64,000 nt of DNA from positions 434,001 to 498,000 of the forward strand of contig JAPDHM010000002.1 in NCBI GenBank assembly GCA_030704425.1, given 5' to 3'. The position numbers and the translations under genes were made by a program. The notes beneath the pieces are model-generated. The model did no database searches. It was not told the origin of the DNA and worked only from the letters and a program-made list of their open reading frames with translations. Of this stretch, positions 9,685 to 19,357 are shown piece after piece; position 1 is the stretch's first letter, and the number at the start of each line of letters is the position of its first letter. This stretch comes from Rhodobacteraceae bacterium IMCC1909. GTDB taxonomy: Bacteria; Pseudomonadota; Alphaproteobacteria; Rhodobacterales; Rhodobacteraceae.

Positions 9685-10181
9685 TAAGGATAGGCAGCGC
9701 GCAGTTGAGCTATTTTTTCGTCGGTGACATCACCCTCGATGAGCACATGCACTTGGCCGTCCCGGCCCACCAAAGCGGTAAAAATTTCGTTGCGCCCATC
9801 GATGCCCAATACCTTATTGAACGCACGCTGGCTCGAATAAATCGTAATCGTCCGACCGCGCATGGCGGTTGAGGTGATGCCGGAGCGCATGCCATTATCG
9901 ACGAAGCTCCGAAACAGAGCCGCGCCGCGGCCCACCACGGGCAGCTCAGCCCAGGCCGGTCCCCCACGCTCTTGCAGCCCCAAACGCGCCACCCAGGCGT
10001 TGATGCTCGGCTGTTGGTTCCTTTTATAGGCAATGAAAACAATCGTGGGATCACCCGGAAAATCTTGCGGCAGGCTGACGGCGCGCCCGTTCAAATCATC
10101 GGCATCCAGCGAAGGAAACTGTAACTCGGCTATCGCCATATTCGCCCAAAATACCACGACTAGCGCTACGAGTATCCGCAT
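9684..10181 (-). CDS. Exported protein, possible thioredoxin-fold
   Basis: 165 residues with a cleavable signal (MRILVALVVVFWANMAIA). The mature part starts LQFPSLDADDLNGRAVSLP and continues GDPTIVFIAYKRNQQ, the layout of redoxin or peroxiredoxin-like strands, but without a CxxC. A redoxin-like periplasmic role is only an inference from fold pattern. It is divergent from serB with 116 bases between starts, and its stop abuts the folded element at 9555-9684. Confidence 0.6.
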   Translation of the reverse strand: MRILVALVVVFWANMAIAELQFPSLDADDLNGRAVSLPQDFPGDPTIVFIAYKRNQQPSINAWVARLGLQERGGPAWAELPVVGRGAALFRSFVDNGMRSGITSTAMRGRTITIYSSQRAFNKVLGIDGRNEIFTALVGRDGQVHVLIEGDVTDEKIAQLRAAYP

Positions 10182-10297
10182 TCTCCTATCCCTTTCCCCA
10201 AATGTCTTTCAAGGTTGTTTCGCCCGGCAGGCGGCTTTGGATCACTTGCAACTGTGCAAACTTCTTGGCACATGGCATGAAAGAAGGAATATCGCGG

Positions 10298-11176
10298 ATG
10301 TTTGTAACCACTTTATTGTGCCAGCCAGGCCAAACGGCCATCACCCCCAATCTGGCGCAATCGCTCTGCAATGCCTGGGGCGGTCGGGACCTCACTTGGT
10401 TGGCACCGCGCGAGGCCGTGGAATTTGAATGCCTGCAAAGCCCCGACACCCTCTGGCAGGTGTGGCAAGAGATGCAGGCGCAGAACATTGATCTGGTGGT
10501 GCAGCCCAACGCCGGACGACGCAAGAAAATGCTGCTGGCCGATATGGACAGCACCATGATTGAGCAAGAGTGCATCGACGAGCTGGCCGTGGAAGCCGGC
10601 GTTGGCGATGAGGTGTCACAGATCACCGCAAGAGCAATGAATGGCGAATTGGATTTTGAACAAGCCTTGCAAGAGCGCACCGGGCTGCTCAAGGGTCTGG
10701 CGGTTGAGATCATCGATAAAGTCTATCAAACACGCATCACCTATATGCCCGGTGGCGCGCAGCTTTTGGCAACGATGAAAGCGAATGGCGCCTATGCGGA
10801 TCTTGTCAGCGGCGGCTTCACGGACTTCACAGCCAAGGTTGCCAACACGCTTGGGTTTGATAGCCACAGGGCCAACCGGCTGTTGCAGGCGGATCACTCT
10901 TTGACCGGTGAGGTGGGACTGCCCATATTGGGCCGTGAAGCAAAGGTGACCGCGCTCAACGAGCTTACAGCCGCGCGCGGCCTCACGCCCCAAGATGTCC
11001 TGGCCGTTGGAGATGGCGCCAATGATTTGGGCATGTTGCAGCTGGCCGGGACCGGCGTGGCGCTTCATGCCAAACCCATCGTGCAAGAGCAGGTATCAGT
11101 GCGCATCAATCACGGAGATTTGACCGCGCTGCTCTACCTGCAAGGCTATTCATCTTCGCAATTTGTCACACCCTAG
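10298..11176 (+). CDS. serB: Phosphoserine phosphatase
   Basis: Last step of serine synthesis, phosphoserine to serine; HAD superfamily. 292 residues with an N-terminal ACT-like region (1-70), the HAD nucleophile motif DMDST (D82, D84), motif II around LVSGGFTDF, and motif III AVGDGANDLGML. The ATG at 10298 follows AAGGAA; an earlier in-frame ATG at 10202 would add 32 atypical residues. With serA and serC within 5 kb, the whole serine pathway is clustered, although serB is divergent. Confidence 0.95.
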   Translation: MFVTTLLCQPGQTAITPNLAQSLCNAWGGRDLTWLAPREAVEFECLQSPDTLWQVWQEMQAQNIDLVVQPNAGRRKKMLLADMDSTMIEQECIDELAVEAGVGDEVSQITARAMNGELDFEQALQERTGLLKGLAVEIIDKVYQTRITYMPGGAQLLATMKANGAYADLVSGGFTDFTAKVANTLGFDSHRANRLLQADHSLTGEVGLPILGREAKVTALNELTAARGLTPQDVLAVGDGANDLGMLQLAGTGVALHAKPIVQEQVSVRINHGDLTALLYLQGYSSSQFVTP

Positions 11177-11236
11177 CGCTTGATCGACCAAAGTGGACGC
11201 GGCTTTGGCCGTTTGAACATACCCTAATTCAATACC

Positions 11237-12211
11237 TTAGAGGAGCGCCGAAATCTGTCCAGTCTGCAGCCCATCCCAATTGTGGATCGGGCCCAAGCGT
11301 TTGAGAGCGGCGGGATGATCCGCCTCCAGCACCCCAAGACGGATCAGCAAAGCCGCGATCAGCGCCTCACTGGCGCGGGTCGCCCCATCTTCAATCTTCA
11401 CCGCGATCCCAATCCGCAGACCTGGGATAATCGCGATAAACACAGCCTCTGCCCCCGTCTTCAGTGCAACGCCAGGAGCCGCGCGCATCAATTCCGTACA
11501 GGCACGGGTCTCGCCCGCCACCAATTCTGGATGCGCCATCATGGCATCGCGCAACTGTGAAGCGGCCTTTCCAAGCTGATCGGCGCCGTCCGCGGCACAA
11601 CGCGCCATAGCCCGGGCCAAACCGGCTATACTGCAGGCCCAATTGGGCGCAGAGCAGCCATCAATGCCATAGCCAGGGCTGGTCTCGCCGGTCATCTCCT
11701 CGAAGGCCGCCCGCACGGCAATTTGAACCGGATGAGACACCTCATGATACTCGGGTCCGGCCCGAAAATGTTGCGCCAATGTCAAAAATCCGCAGTGTTT
11801 TCCTGAGCAATTATTGTGGTAACGGCAGGCGGATTGATCGGTTTTCACCAGGTGGTTACTGGCCGGGATATCCCGGGGCCACTGGGTCCCACAGCGAAAA
11901 TCCGCATCGGTCTTGCCGAGCTGCCCCAGCCAGTCCACCACAAGCTGCGAATGGATATCAGCCCCCTGATGTGAGGCGCAGGCCAATGCCAGATGCCGCG
12001 CCGTCAAGCCTTGGGCCGCAGCCGCGCCAGAGGTCACGAGGGGAAGGGCTTGCAATATTTTGCACGATGACCGGGGCAGGATTACATGCTCAGGATCACC
12101 CCAAGCCTCTAAAATTTCGCCTTCGAAATTGCAAACCACCGCATGACCGCGATGCTGACTTTCCAAAAATTCGCCTCGCCAAACTTCGATCAAGGGAGTT
12201 GCGTTTAACAT
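11237..12211 (-). CDS. Asparaginase, PF06089-type
   Basis: 324 residues resembling the rhizobial-type L-asparaginase family, which hydrolyses L-asparagine to aspartate and ammonia and is unrelated to E. coli AnsA/AnsB. Recognisable segments are LPRSSCKILQALPL, LACASHQG, NNCSGKHCGFL and YGIDGCSAPNWA. The ATG at 12211 follows GGAGACCG; an in-frame start at 12295 would add 28 residues not expected for the family. It converges on serB and is divergent from the IalB-like gene. Confidence 0.85.
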   Translation of the reverse strand: MLNATPLIEVWRGEFLESQHRGHAVVCNFEGEILEAWGDPEHVILPRSSCKILQALPLVTSGAAAAQGLTARHLALACASHQGADIHSQLVVDWLGQLGKTDADFRCGTQWPRDIPASNHLVKTDQSACRYHNNCSGKHCGFLTLAQHFRAGPEYHEVSHPVQIAVRAAFEEMTGETSPGYGIDGCSAPNWACSIAGLARAMARCAADGADQLGKAASQLRDAMMAHPELVAGETRACTELMRAAPGVALKTGAEAVFIAIIPGLRIGIAVKIEDGATRASEALIAALLIRLGVLEADHPAALKRLGPIHNWDGLQTGQISALL

Positions 12212-12373
12212 TTCGGTCTCCAAATAAGCATTTTTTTGCCAAGAGTACCCTTTGAGGGCTTCCCCCACAGGTCTCTGGTGAGTTAGGTTCCCCATACCAA
12301 AGGACGACCTCTACAGCCAGATGAAACCTCTGCGCCCATGGGGCGACCGGCGAAATTAATAAAGGCGTATCTA

Positions 12374-12898
12374 ATGTTAAAAACAGTGATTTCTTCTGTG
12401 GCATGTGTTTTGGCACTTCTTTGTTCGGCCGCTTCCGCGCAAGAAACCTCAAACCGGGTGGCTGCCAAAACCGATTGGTCGGTTTTCGTAGAAAGTGACC
12501 CAAAAGAATGCTGGGCCGTGACGGCTCCCAAAGAGACTGTCAACACCAAGGGCGGCAAGGTCGTTTCGGTGCGCCGTGGCCAGATCCTTCTGTTTGTATT
12601 TCACCGCCCCGGGAATGATGTGAAAGGCCAAGTGGCCTTCACCGGTGGTTATCCTTTCGCCAAGGATCGCCCGATCATTTTGAACATCGACGGCGCCGAT
12701 TTTGAGCTCTCAATCGATGGCGAATGGGCCTGGCCGCCCAGCCCAAGCGATGACGCTAAGATTGTTGCAGCCATGAAACGCGGCGCAAAGGCCGTGATTA
12801 CAGCGCAATCAGAGCGCGGCACGGTGACAAAAGACACATTCAGTCTGAAAGGCTTTACCGCCGCAGTCACCGATTCTGAAAAACGCTGCACCGGCTAA
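12374..12898 (+). CDS. Invasion-associated locus B (IalB) family exported protein
   Basis: 174 residues with a clear signal peptide (MLKTVISSVACVLALLCSAASA). The mature part fits IalB-family proteins: W-x-V in KTDWSVFV, a conserved Cys in ECWAV, and a final Cys in KRCTG, probably disulfide-bonded. The family is widespread in Rhodobacterales and its biochemical role is not established. I chose the ATG at 12374 because it opens the signal peptide. A rho-independent terminator follows within 30 bases. Confidence 0.87.
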   Translation: MLKTVISSVACVLALLCSAASAQETSNRVAAKTDWSVFVESDPKECWAVTAPKETVNTKGGKVVSVRRGQILLFVFHRPGNDVKGQVAFTGGYPFAKDRPIILNIDGADFELSIDGEWAWPPSPSDDAKIVAAMKRGAKAVITAQSERGTVTKDTFSLKGFTAAVTDSEKRCTG

Positions 12899-12926
12899 AA
12901 TGCTCCGTACGATTGGCAAACACCCC

Positions 12927-12950
12927 GGGCCCTGCTAAAGCAGGGCCTTC
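12927..12950 (+). terminator. Rho-independent terminator after the IalB-like gene
   Basis: Nine-bp stem GGCCCTGCT/AGCAGGGCC (12928-12936 and 12939-12947) with a two-base loop, then TTCTTC. It lies between the IalB-like stop and the rlmN start. Confidence 0.8.
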
Positions 12951-12968
12951 TTCATATGGATAACAGCC

Positions 12969-14159
12969 ATGACCTCTGCCTCCGCTCCCATCACCCAAGA
13001 TCTCGTGACCCTGCCACGCAAGTTGCCAGAAGGGCCCATCAATCTGGTTGGCCTGACGCGGGATGCGCTACAGGAGGCTTTGATCATAGCGGGCACCCCG
13101 ACGAAGCAGGTGAAAATGCGGCTGGGGCAGCTCTGGCAATGGATCTACGAAAAAGGCGTGCGCGATTTTGAGCAGATGACAAATCTGTCCAAAGACTACC
13201 GCGCGCTTTTGGCAGACCATTTTGTGATCGCAATTCCCGAAGTGGTCTCAAAGCAAGTGTCAACTGATGGCACACGCAAATATCTGGTGCGAATTGCGGG
13301 CGGGCATGAGGTGGAAACGGTCTATATTCCTGAATCTGATCGCGGCACGCTCTGCATCAGCAGCCAAGTCGGCTGTACCCTCACCTGTTCGTTTTGCCAC
13401 ACGGGGACGCAAAAATTGGTGCGCAACCTCACCGCAGGGGAAATTATTGGCCAGGTGATGCTGGCTCGAGATGATCTGGGCGAATGGCCCGCTCCGGGGC
13501 GCAATCCGGCCACCTCTGCGAGGCTTCTATCGAACATCGTCCTTATGGGCATGGGCGAGCCGCTTTACAATTTTGAAAATGTCCGCGATGCGATGAAAAT
13601 CGCCATGGACCCTGAAGGCATTCAACTGTCGCGGCGGCGCATCACCCTCTCGACATCCGGCGTCGTGCCAGAGATCACGCGAACAGCGACAGAAATTGGC
13701 TGCCTTTTGGCCGTCTCCTTTCATGCCACCACAGACGAGGTCCGCGACAAGCTTGTCCCCATCAACAAGCGCTGGAACATCGAGGCTCTTCTGGAGGCCC
13801 TGCGCGACTACCCAAAGGCGAGCAATTCAGAGCGGATCACCTTTGAATATGTGATGCTCAAGGGCATTAACGATAGCGACGCCGACGCGCATCGCTTGGT
13901 TGACCTGATCAAAGGGATACCCGCCAAAGTTAATCTCATCCCCTTCAACCCTTGGCCCGGCGCGCCCTATGAGCGCTCTTCTAACAATCGTATCAATGCG
14001 TTTTCAGAAATCGTCTATCAAGCCGGCTATGCCAGCCCCGTCCGCAAGCCGCGCGGTGAGGATATCTTTGCCGCCTGCGGACAGCTCAAATCAGCCACCG
14101 AACGCACCCGCAAGAGCCGCAAGGACATTGCAGCAGAGACCGGCATTCATTCAACCTAG
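12969..14159 (+). CDS. rlmN: Dual-specificity rRNA/tRNA adenine-C2 methyltransferase
   Basis: Radical-SAM enzyme that methylates A2503 of 23S rRNA and A37 of certain tRNAs. The 396-residue product has the Fe-S motif CTLTCSFC (C136, C140, C143), the GMGEPL glycine motif, RRITLSTSG, and a C-terminal catalytic Cys in IFAACGQL near 371. The N-terminal RNA-binding accessory domain ([14 protein letters not shown]) is intact. It follows a terminator, so it has its own promoter, and is 15 bases from the dehydratase gene. Confidence 0.96.
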   Translation: MTSASAPITQDLVTLPRKLPEGPINLVGLTRDALQEALIIAGTPTKQVKMRLGQLWQWIYEKGVRDFEQMTNLSKDYRALLADHFVIAIPEVVSKQVSTDGTRKYLVRIAGGHEVETVYIPESDRGTLCISSQVGCTLTCSFCHTGTQKLVRNLTAGEIIGQVMLARDDLGEWPAPGRNPATSARLLSNIVLMGMGEPLYNFENVRDAMKIAMDPEGIQLSRRRITLSTSGVVPEITRTATEIGCLLAVSFHATTDEVRDKLVPINKRWNIEALLEALRDYPKASNSERITFEYVMLKGINDSDADAHRLVDLIKGIPAKVNLIPFNPWPGAPYERSSNNRINAFSEIVYQAGYASPVRKPRGEDIFAACGQLKSATERTRKSRKDIAAETGIHST

Positions 14160-14174
14160 CGAGGGAGACAAACT

Positions 14175-15104
14175 ATGGTGACAGCAAAGGATGTGTCCCA
14201 CGCCTGGACGCGGATCAAACCCCATGTACTGCGCACCCCCGTCCTCGAAACCGATGTCTTTGGTATGCCCCTCACCCTGAAACTCGAACAGATGCAGCAT
14301 ACGGGCAGCTTCAAAGCCCGCGGCGCAATGAATTCTTTGCTCTCTATGGACGTACCCAAAGCCGGCCTGGTCGCTGCCAGCGGCGGCAATCACGGTGCCG
14401 CAGTCGCTTGGGCCGCAGCACGCTTGGGTCACAGAGCCCGCATTTACGTGCCCGAACTGGCGGGTGAAGCAAAAATTAATCTGATCCAAAGCCTTGGCGC
14501 TGATTTGGTTGTTGTGCCCGGTGCCTATGCCAATGCATTGGAGCAGGCCTTGAGTTATGAAGAAGACAGCGGGGCGGCGCAGATCCATGCGTTCGATGCC
14601 CCCGGCACGGTGGTTGGGCAAGGCACGGTCATGGCAGAATGGGAAGAGCAAGGCCTCATGGCCGATACCGTTTTGATCGCCGTAGGCGGTGGCGGTTTGA
14701 TCGGCGGCGCCATGGCCTGGCTTGAAGGGCGGCGTAAATTGGTTGGGGTCGAGCCATTCAATGCCCCCACGCTGACCCAAGCATTAGAACACGGACCGCA
14801 CACCACAGTCGAAGTCTCCGGACTGGCCGCCAATGCCTTGGGCGCGAAACAGGCCGGGCGCATTTGTTATGATTTGGCGCGCACGACCGGCACAAGTTGT
14901 GTCAATGTGGAAGATGAGGCCATCGCGGACGCGCAAAAGCGGCTTTGGACCGCGCTGCGGCTTGTGGTTGAGCCAGCCGGGGCCGCGGCGCTCGCGGCCC
15001 TGCTCAGCGGAGCCTACCGCCCCCAAAAGGACGAGCGCCTGGCGGTGCTTCTCTGCGGGGCCAACCCGGCCACCTCGCCCTATGGACCCGCAAAGCTGCA
15101 ATAG
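14175..15104 (+). CDS. Threonine/serine dehydratase-like PLP enzyme
   Basis: 309-residue fold-type II PLP enzyme. Schiff-base lysine K47 in GSFKARGA, the substrate loop ASGGNHGAA, and the phosphate-binding GGGGLIGG near 174. There is no C-terminal ACT regulatory domain, so it fits catabolic serine/threonine dehydratases or serine racemase/3-hydroxyaspartate dehydratase-like enzymes; the exact substrate is unresolved. GAGGGAG precedes the start. Same strand as rlmN and dapD. Confidence 0.82.
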   Translation: MVTAKDVSHAWTRIKPHVLRTPVLETDVFGMPLTLKLEQMQHTGSFKARGAMNSLLSMDVPKAGLVAASGGNHGAAVAWAAARLGHRARIYVPELAGEAKINLIQSLGADLVVVPGAYANALEQALSYEEDSGAAQIHAFDAPGTVVGQGTVMAEWEEQGLMADTVLIAVGGGGLIGGAMAWLEGRRKLVGVEPFNAPTLTQALEHGPHTTVEVSGLAANALGAKQAGRICYDLARTTGTSCVNVEDEAIADAQKRLWTALRLVVEPAGAAALAALLSGAYRPQKDERLAVLLCGANPATSPYGPAKLQ

Positions 15105-15167
15105 GCCGTGGACCTGCGGCGCAAGTTTCAGTATGAGGCAGTAAATTTACATCAACCGGAGGCCTTT

Positions 15168-15995
15168 ATGTCCAACGCACAGCTAGAAATTGCCATTGAG
15201 GCCGCGTGGGATACACGCGACACCATCACCCCCGCCACCACCGGCGAAACCCGCGACGCGATTGAAACAACGCTCAATGCGCTCGACAGCGGCAAGCTGC
15301 GGGTTGCTGAAAAGCAAGAAACAGGCGATTGGCATGTCAATCAATGGGCCAAAAAAGCGGTTCTCTTGGGCTTTCGTCTGAAAGACATGGAATTACAAGC
15401 CGGCAGCGCCCAGGGTGGCAGCTGGTGGGATAAAGTCGACAGCAAATGGGCCGGTTGGGGCACGGACGATTGGACGGCCGCAGGCTTCCGCGCTGTACCC
15501 AACTGCGTTGTGCGTAAATCGGCCTATATTGCCCCCGGCGTTGTTTTAATGCCTTCTTTTGTAAACCTGGGCGCCTATGTGGACAGTGGCACTATGGTCG
15601 ACACTTGGGCCACTGTCGGCAGCTGTGCGCAGATTGGCAAGAATGTGCATCTCTCCGGCGGCGTGGGCATCGGCGGCGTGTTGGAACCTATGCAAGCGGG
15701 GCCGACCATCATTGAAGACAATTGCTTCATAGGCGCACGCTCGGAAGTCGTTGAAAGCTGCATCGTGCGCGAAGGCGCGGTCTTGGGCATGGGGGTCTTT
15801 ATCGGCAAATCCACCAAAATTGTAGACCGGGAAACCGGCGAAGTGATGTATGGGGAAGTGCCGCCTTACTCGGTTGTGGTGGCGGGCTCTATGCCCTCCA
15901 AAAACAACATCAATCTTTATTGCGCAGTGATCGTGAAACGGGTGGACGCCCAAACGCGCTCCAAGACAGCCATCAATGAGCTTTTGCGCGACTAA
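15168..15995 (+). CDS. dapD: 2,3,4,5-tetrahydropyridine-2,6-dicarboxylate N-succinyltransferase
   Basis: Succinyl-CoA-dependent step of the lysine/meso-diaminopimelate pathway. The 275-residue product has the family length and an N-terminal helical domain followed by left-handed beta-helix hexapeptide repeats (residues ~110-230; [20 protein letters not shown]). The ATG at 15168 follows CGGAGG. It works with dapE 420 bases downstream; dapC is not in the window. Confidence 0.96.
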   Translation: MSNAQLEIAIEAAWDTRDTITPATTGETRDAIETTLNALDSGKLRVAEKQETGDWHVNQWAKKAVLLGFRLKDMELQAGSAQGGSWWDKVDSKWAGWGTDDWTAAGFRAVPNCVVRKSAYIAPGVVLMPSFVNLGAYVDSGTMVDTWATVGSCAQIGKNVHLSGGVGIGGVLEPMQAGPTIIEDNCFIGARSEVVESCIVREGAVLGMGVFIGKSTKIVDRETGEVMYGEVPPYSVVVAGSMPSKNNINLYCAVIVKRVDAQTRSKTAINELLRD

Positions 15996-16004
15996 ACCCT
16001 TTAT

Positions 16005-16037
16005 CTGCATGGCCGCGCGCGGCGCGCGGCCATGCAG
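16005..16037. repeat. 33-bp GC-rich palindrome between dapD and the 16071 gene
   Basis: CTGCATGGCCGCGC pairs with GCGCGGCCATGCAG around a short centre, giving at least 14 uninterrupted base pairs. It begins ten bases after the dapD stop. There is no T-run on either side, so it is more likely a mRNA-stabilising or attenuating hairpin or a REP-like element than an intrinsic terminator. Confidence 0.7.
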
Positions 16038-16070
16038 ACGGGTCACGGCAACCAACAAAGCAGCAGGTCC

Positions 16071-16418
16071 ATGACTGAAAAAATTAAGCGCACCCACCAT
16101 GTCTACACTTTGCTTGTAGAAGTCGGACGCAAGGAAGGCGACGGTCTGCCTGAGGCGGCCACAGGCGGCGCATTGATGATCTATGCCAGTGGCGTCGATG
16201 AGCCCGAAGCCGTGCGCGAAACGGTCGCCATTCTCAAACAAGCCGATCTCGCGCCCTTGGATGTGACTGGCTATGGGAGTTTGGAAGAACGGCTCGAAGA
16301 GGGCCATGATATCACAGAAGACGAGCGCGCCTTGATGCAACGAGCTTTGGATGAGAACAGCGTTGTTGTGGCACAGATGACGCCCTTCTTCGAAAATGCC
16401 CCAAAAGGAGCTCATTGA
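16071..16418 (+). CDS. Conserved small protein in the dap cluster
   Basis: 115 residues, predicted soluble, with no signal or membrane segment. An N-terminal strand ([13 protein letters not shown]) is followed by an alternating alpha/beta pattern and an acidic C-terminal half ([20 protein letters not shown]). I do not recognise a named family. Its TGA overlaps the dapE ATG (TGATG), so the two are probably translationally coupled and it may accompany DapE. The ATG at 16071 was preferred to an in-frame start at 16032 that lies inside the palindrome. Confidence 0.75.
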   Translation: MTEKIKRTHHVYTLLVEVGRKEGDGLPEAATGGALMIYASGVDEPEAVRETVAILKQADLAPLDVTGYGSLEERLEEGHDITEDERALMQRALDENSVVVAQMTPFFENAPKGAH

Positions 16419-17548
16419 TGATTGATCCGGCCGCCCTTACCGCAGATCTCATTCGCTGCGCCAGCGTCACCCCGCAAGAGGGCGGCGCCTTGCAACTGTT
16501 AGAGCGGCTTTTGACCGCCCATGGGTTTCAGTGCACGCGGGTGGATCGCGGCAATGTGTCCAATCTCTTTGCCCGCTGGGGAAAAGGCAAAACCTTTGGC
16601 TTCAATGGTCACACCGATGTTGTACCGGTCGGCGATCTCAAGGCTTGGAGTGTTGATCCCTTTGGCGCAGAAATTCGTGATGGGTTTCTCTATGGCCGCG
16701 GGGCCACTGACATGAAATCTGGTGTTGCAGCTTTCGCCGCCGCCGCGATCGATTTTGTCACCGAAAGCCCGCCGGATGGCTCGGTTGTTCTGGCCATTAC
16801 CGGCGATGAAGAAGGCCCGGCCAAAGATGGCACCGTCGCACTTCTTGATTGGATGCAAGCGCAGGGCGAAAGGATGGATCATTGCTTGATCGGCGAGCCG
16901 ACCTGCCCTGAAGTCATGGGAGATATGATGAAAATTGGGCGTCGCGGCTCGATGAACGGCTATTTCACCATCACAGGTGTTCAGGGGCACGCGGCCTATC
17001 CGCATCAGGCCAATAATCCCCTGCCAGCTATGGCACGCCTCATGGACCAACTCAGCACGGCCACGTTGGACACGGGCACAGCGCATTTTGACGCCTCAAC
17101 CCTGGCGGTGGTCACCATTGATACGGGCAACCCGGCCACAAATGTCATTCCAGCGCAATGTCGCGCCACGGTTAACATTCGGTTCAATGACGCCCATTCC
17201 GGCGCCAGCCTGACCGATTGGCTGCAAGAGCATGCCAACGAAGTGTCGAAGGACTTCAATCTGCGCGTTGACCTCGACGTCAGTATTTCGGGCGAAAGTT
17301 TCATGACGCCACCTGGGGAATTGTCGGACATTGTCGCGCGCGCGGTACAGGTGGAAACAAACCGGACCCCGGTGCTCTCAACCAGCGGCGGCACGTCTGA
17401 TGCCCGCTTTGTGCAGCATCATTGCCCCGTGGTCGAATTTGGCCTGGTCGGCAAAACCATGCATCAAGTCGATGAGCGGGTGGAAATCGCGCAAATCCAT
17501 CAACTCAAATCGATCTATACTCGGATCTTGCGTGACTATTTCGCCTAA
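16418..17548 (+). CDS. dapE: Succinyl-diaminopimelate desuccinylase
   Basis: Hydrolyses N-succinyl-LL-diaminopimelate in lysine and peptidoglycan-precursor synthesis; an M20 di-zinc enzyme. 376 residues with NGHTDVVP (H65, D67), [10 protein letters not shown] (bridging D98) and the catalytic Glu in TGDEEGPA near 131; a lid/dimerisation domain lies around 180-290. ATG 16418 follows AAGGAG. The downstream GT-A-type gene starts inside its 3' end. Confidence 0.95.
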   Translation: MIDPAALTADLIRCASVTPQEGGALQLLERLLTAHGFQCTRVDRGNVSNLFARWGKGKTFGFNGHTDVVPVGDLKAWSVDPFGAEIRDGFLYGRGATDMKSGVAAFAAAAIDFVTESPPDGSVVLAITGDEEGPAKDGTVALLDWMQAQGERMDHCLIGEPTCPEVMGDMMKIGRRGSMNGYFTITGVQGHAAYPHQANNPLPAMARLMDQLSTATLDTGTAHFDASTLAVVTIDTGNPATNVIPAQCRATVNIRFNDAHSGASLTDWLQEHANEVSKDFNLRVDLDVSISGESFMTPPGELSDIVARAVQVETNRTPVLSTSGGTSDARFVQHHCPVVEFGLVGKTMHQVDERVEIAQIHQLKSIYTRILRDYFA

Positions 17549-18140
17549 ATACCGACGACGTTTGGTGGTCATGGTCAAGGAACCACGGCCAGGGCGGGTC
17601 AAAACCCGGCTCGGGCGTGGTATTGGTATGACCGCCGCTGCATGGTGGTTTCGTCACCAAACGCGCCAGCTGCTGAGGCGCCTGCAAGATCCCCGCTGGG
17701 AGCTCATTTTGAGCGTCGCGCCCGATCATGAAGGTCTGCAAAGCCGCATTTGGCCGGCGCATTTGCCGCGCATTCCGCAAGGCTCGGGAGATCTTGGCCA
17801 GCGGATGAAACAGGTGTTCGACAGCCTGCCGCCCGGCCCGGTTTGCATTATTGGCGCCGATATCCCCAAGATTTCGCGTCGCCATATCTGGAAGGCCTTC
17901 GCCAGCCTCGGCACCCATGAGGCCACGCTCGGCCCCGCCCCAGATGGCGGTTATTGGCTGATCGGGCTGAAACGCTGCCGCCCCAGCCCCAAAGGCTTGT
18001 TTGAGCAGGTGCGCTGGTCAACAGCCCATGCATTGCAAGACACGCTGACCAGCTTGTCAGATTTCACGGTCGCCCGCGTCGACGTGCTGCGCGATATTGA
18101 CAGCGCGAAGGACCTCAAAGATCTGGGGTCTGTGCCCTAA
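17532..18140 (+). CDS. TIGR04282/DUF2064-type GT-A fold nucleotidyltransferase-like protein
   Basis: About 202 residues from a GTG at 17532 that overlaps the dapE end by 17 bases; the true start could be a few codons later (ATG 17571). The signature [20 protein letters not shown] region, CIIGADIP and [12 protein letters not shown] match the family of small GT-A-fold proteins. Their substrate is generally unknown. It converges on the thioredoxin gene with overlapping stop codons. Confidence 0.82.
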   Translation: MTISPKYRRRLVVMVKEPRPGRVKTRLGRGIGMTAAAWWFRHQTRQLLRRLQDPRWELILSVAPDHEGLQSRIWPAHLPRIPQGSGDLGQRMKQVFDSLPPGPVCIIGADIPKISRRHIWKAFASLGTHEATLGPAPDGGYWLIGLKRCRPSPKGLFEQVRWSTAHALQDTLTSLSDFTVARVDVLRDIDSAKDLKDLGSVP

Positions 18141-18547
18141 GCGGCCATGGCTGCGGATAAAGCCGTGTCCAAGAGCGCTTTGATTTGTTTGCTGGAGGTT
18201 CCGGCAACAATACGGCCAAGCTCTTGATCCCCATGCAGCACAACCAAAGTCGAGCGGCGTGGAATACCAAGCTCTTTGGCCAGTTCTGCGCGGCCAAATT
18301 GATCATAGTCAATGGTGACAAATTCGATCTTCTCACCATAGGCCGGGTTGTCCTTCAAAAGTCGGGCCAGCGTTCGTTTTTGAGCGGCGCAGGTGGTGCA
18401 CCATTCGGTGGTGTAATCCACAAATACGGTCTTACCTTCCGATAGCAATTGCTTAACCAGCCCCGGCTCATATGCTTGGGCGGCCAGCGCGACAGCCGGG
18501 GTCGCTAGAATACAGCAGGAAGCCATTAAAAATTCACGACGGTTCAT
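18137..18547 (-). CDS. Exported thioredoxin-family protein
   Basis: 136 residues with a twin-Arg-like N-terminus (MNRREFLMASCC) and a hydrophobic signal, then a thioredoxin fold with the redox motif EWCTTCAAQ. The conserved cis-Pro is in GIPRRSTLVVL. This fits a periplasmic reductant that takes electrons from the CcdA-like protein encoded 23 bases upstream on the same strand. The substrate (cytochrome c haem site, methionine sulfoxide or others) is not shown. Confidence 0.86.
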   Translation of the reverse strand: MNRREFLMASCCILATPAVALAAQAYEPGLVKQLLSEGKTVFVDYTTEWCTTCAAQKRTLARLLKDNPAYGEKIEFVTIDYDQFGRAELAKELGIPRRSTLVVLHGDQELGRIVAGTSSKQIKALLDTALSAAMAA

Positions 18548-18570
18548 GACACGATCTCCTCAAAAGGGTT

Positions 18571-19302
18571 TTAAAATCGAACAGACAAATCTTGCAGCCA
18601 ATAGGGTAGGTTTTGCACGGCCCAAACTTCAATCCGGTGGTGAACACCAAATAGAATGGCCCCTCCCACCAGAACGAAGACCACCCCCAAAATAGGACGG
18701 GCGCGATGGGACAAAGCCCGCATCCACTGTACCCGGCGTTGCAACAGGTTACGCGCCCCATAGGCCAATACACAGATGATAGAAGAAACGCCCAGAGCAA
18801 ACCCTGTCATGATTGCTCCGGCCCAAAGAAGTGAGCCACCCCCGCTGGCCAGAGCAATCGCCCCACCCAGGGTCGGGCCAATGCAGGGTGACCAGACCAT
18901 ACCCAATAACAAGCCACCGATGAATTGCCCAGACAGCCGGCCACGATCAACCTCGTCCAGCTGTGCGTCTGCTCTGGACGCAAGCCCATTGGTCAGCCGG
19001 GTGAAGACCGCATTCAAGCCAGGCGACATTAATACCAAGCCAAAGAGCACCATGACCCCAGCTGCAACCTGCGCCACAACCTGATCATTGATCCCCAACG
19101 CCGGACCGAAGGCTGAAATGCCGATTCCCAGCACGATAAACATCACGCTCATCCCCGCCGCCAAGGCCAGGGGGGCCCATTTGCTGGCCTGCAAGGCCGT
19201 CGCCAGAACGATAGGCAGGACCGGCAACACACAGGGGTTGATCAAGGTCAGCAGCCCCGCAAGATATGCAAAAACGATCTCCATGGAGTCATCATGCGTC
19301 AC
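18571..19302 (-). CDS. CcdA/DsbD-type membrane thiol transporter
   Basis: 243 residues, about six membrane segments, and the two signature Cys motifs NPCVLPVLPI and WSPCIGPTLGG. Such proteins move electrons from cytoplasmic thioredoxin to periplasmic partners. The GTG at 19302 follows AGGGG with seven-base spacing; the internal ATG at 19284 lacks a visible ribosome-binding site but would give a more usual N-terminus (MEIVFAYLAG). It forms an operon with the thioredoxin gene. Confidence 0.9.
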   Translation of the reverse strand: MTHDDSMEIVFAYLAGLLTLINPCVLPVLPIVLATALQASKWAPLALAAGMSVMFIVLGIGISAFGPALGINDQVVAQVAAGVMVLFGLVLMSPGLNAVFTRLTNGLASRADAQLDEVDRGRLSGQFIGGLLLGMVWSPCIGPTLGGAIALASGGGSLLWAGAIMTGFALGVSSIICVLAYGARNLLQRRVQWMRALSHRARPILGVVFVLVGGAILFGVHHRIEVWAVQNLPYWLQDLSVRF

Positions 19303-19357
19303 AGCAAAGCCCCTGTCACGCAGATACGCAGTCCGATGCGATCACATTATCGTGCCG

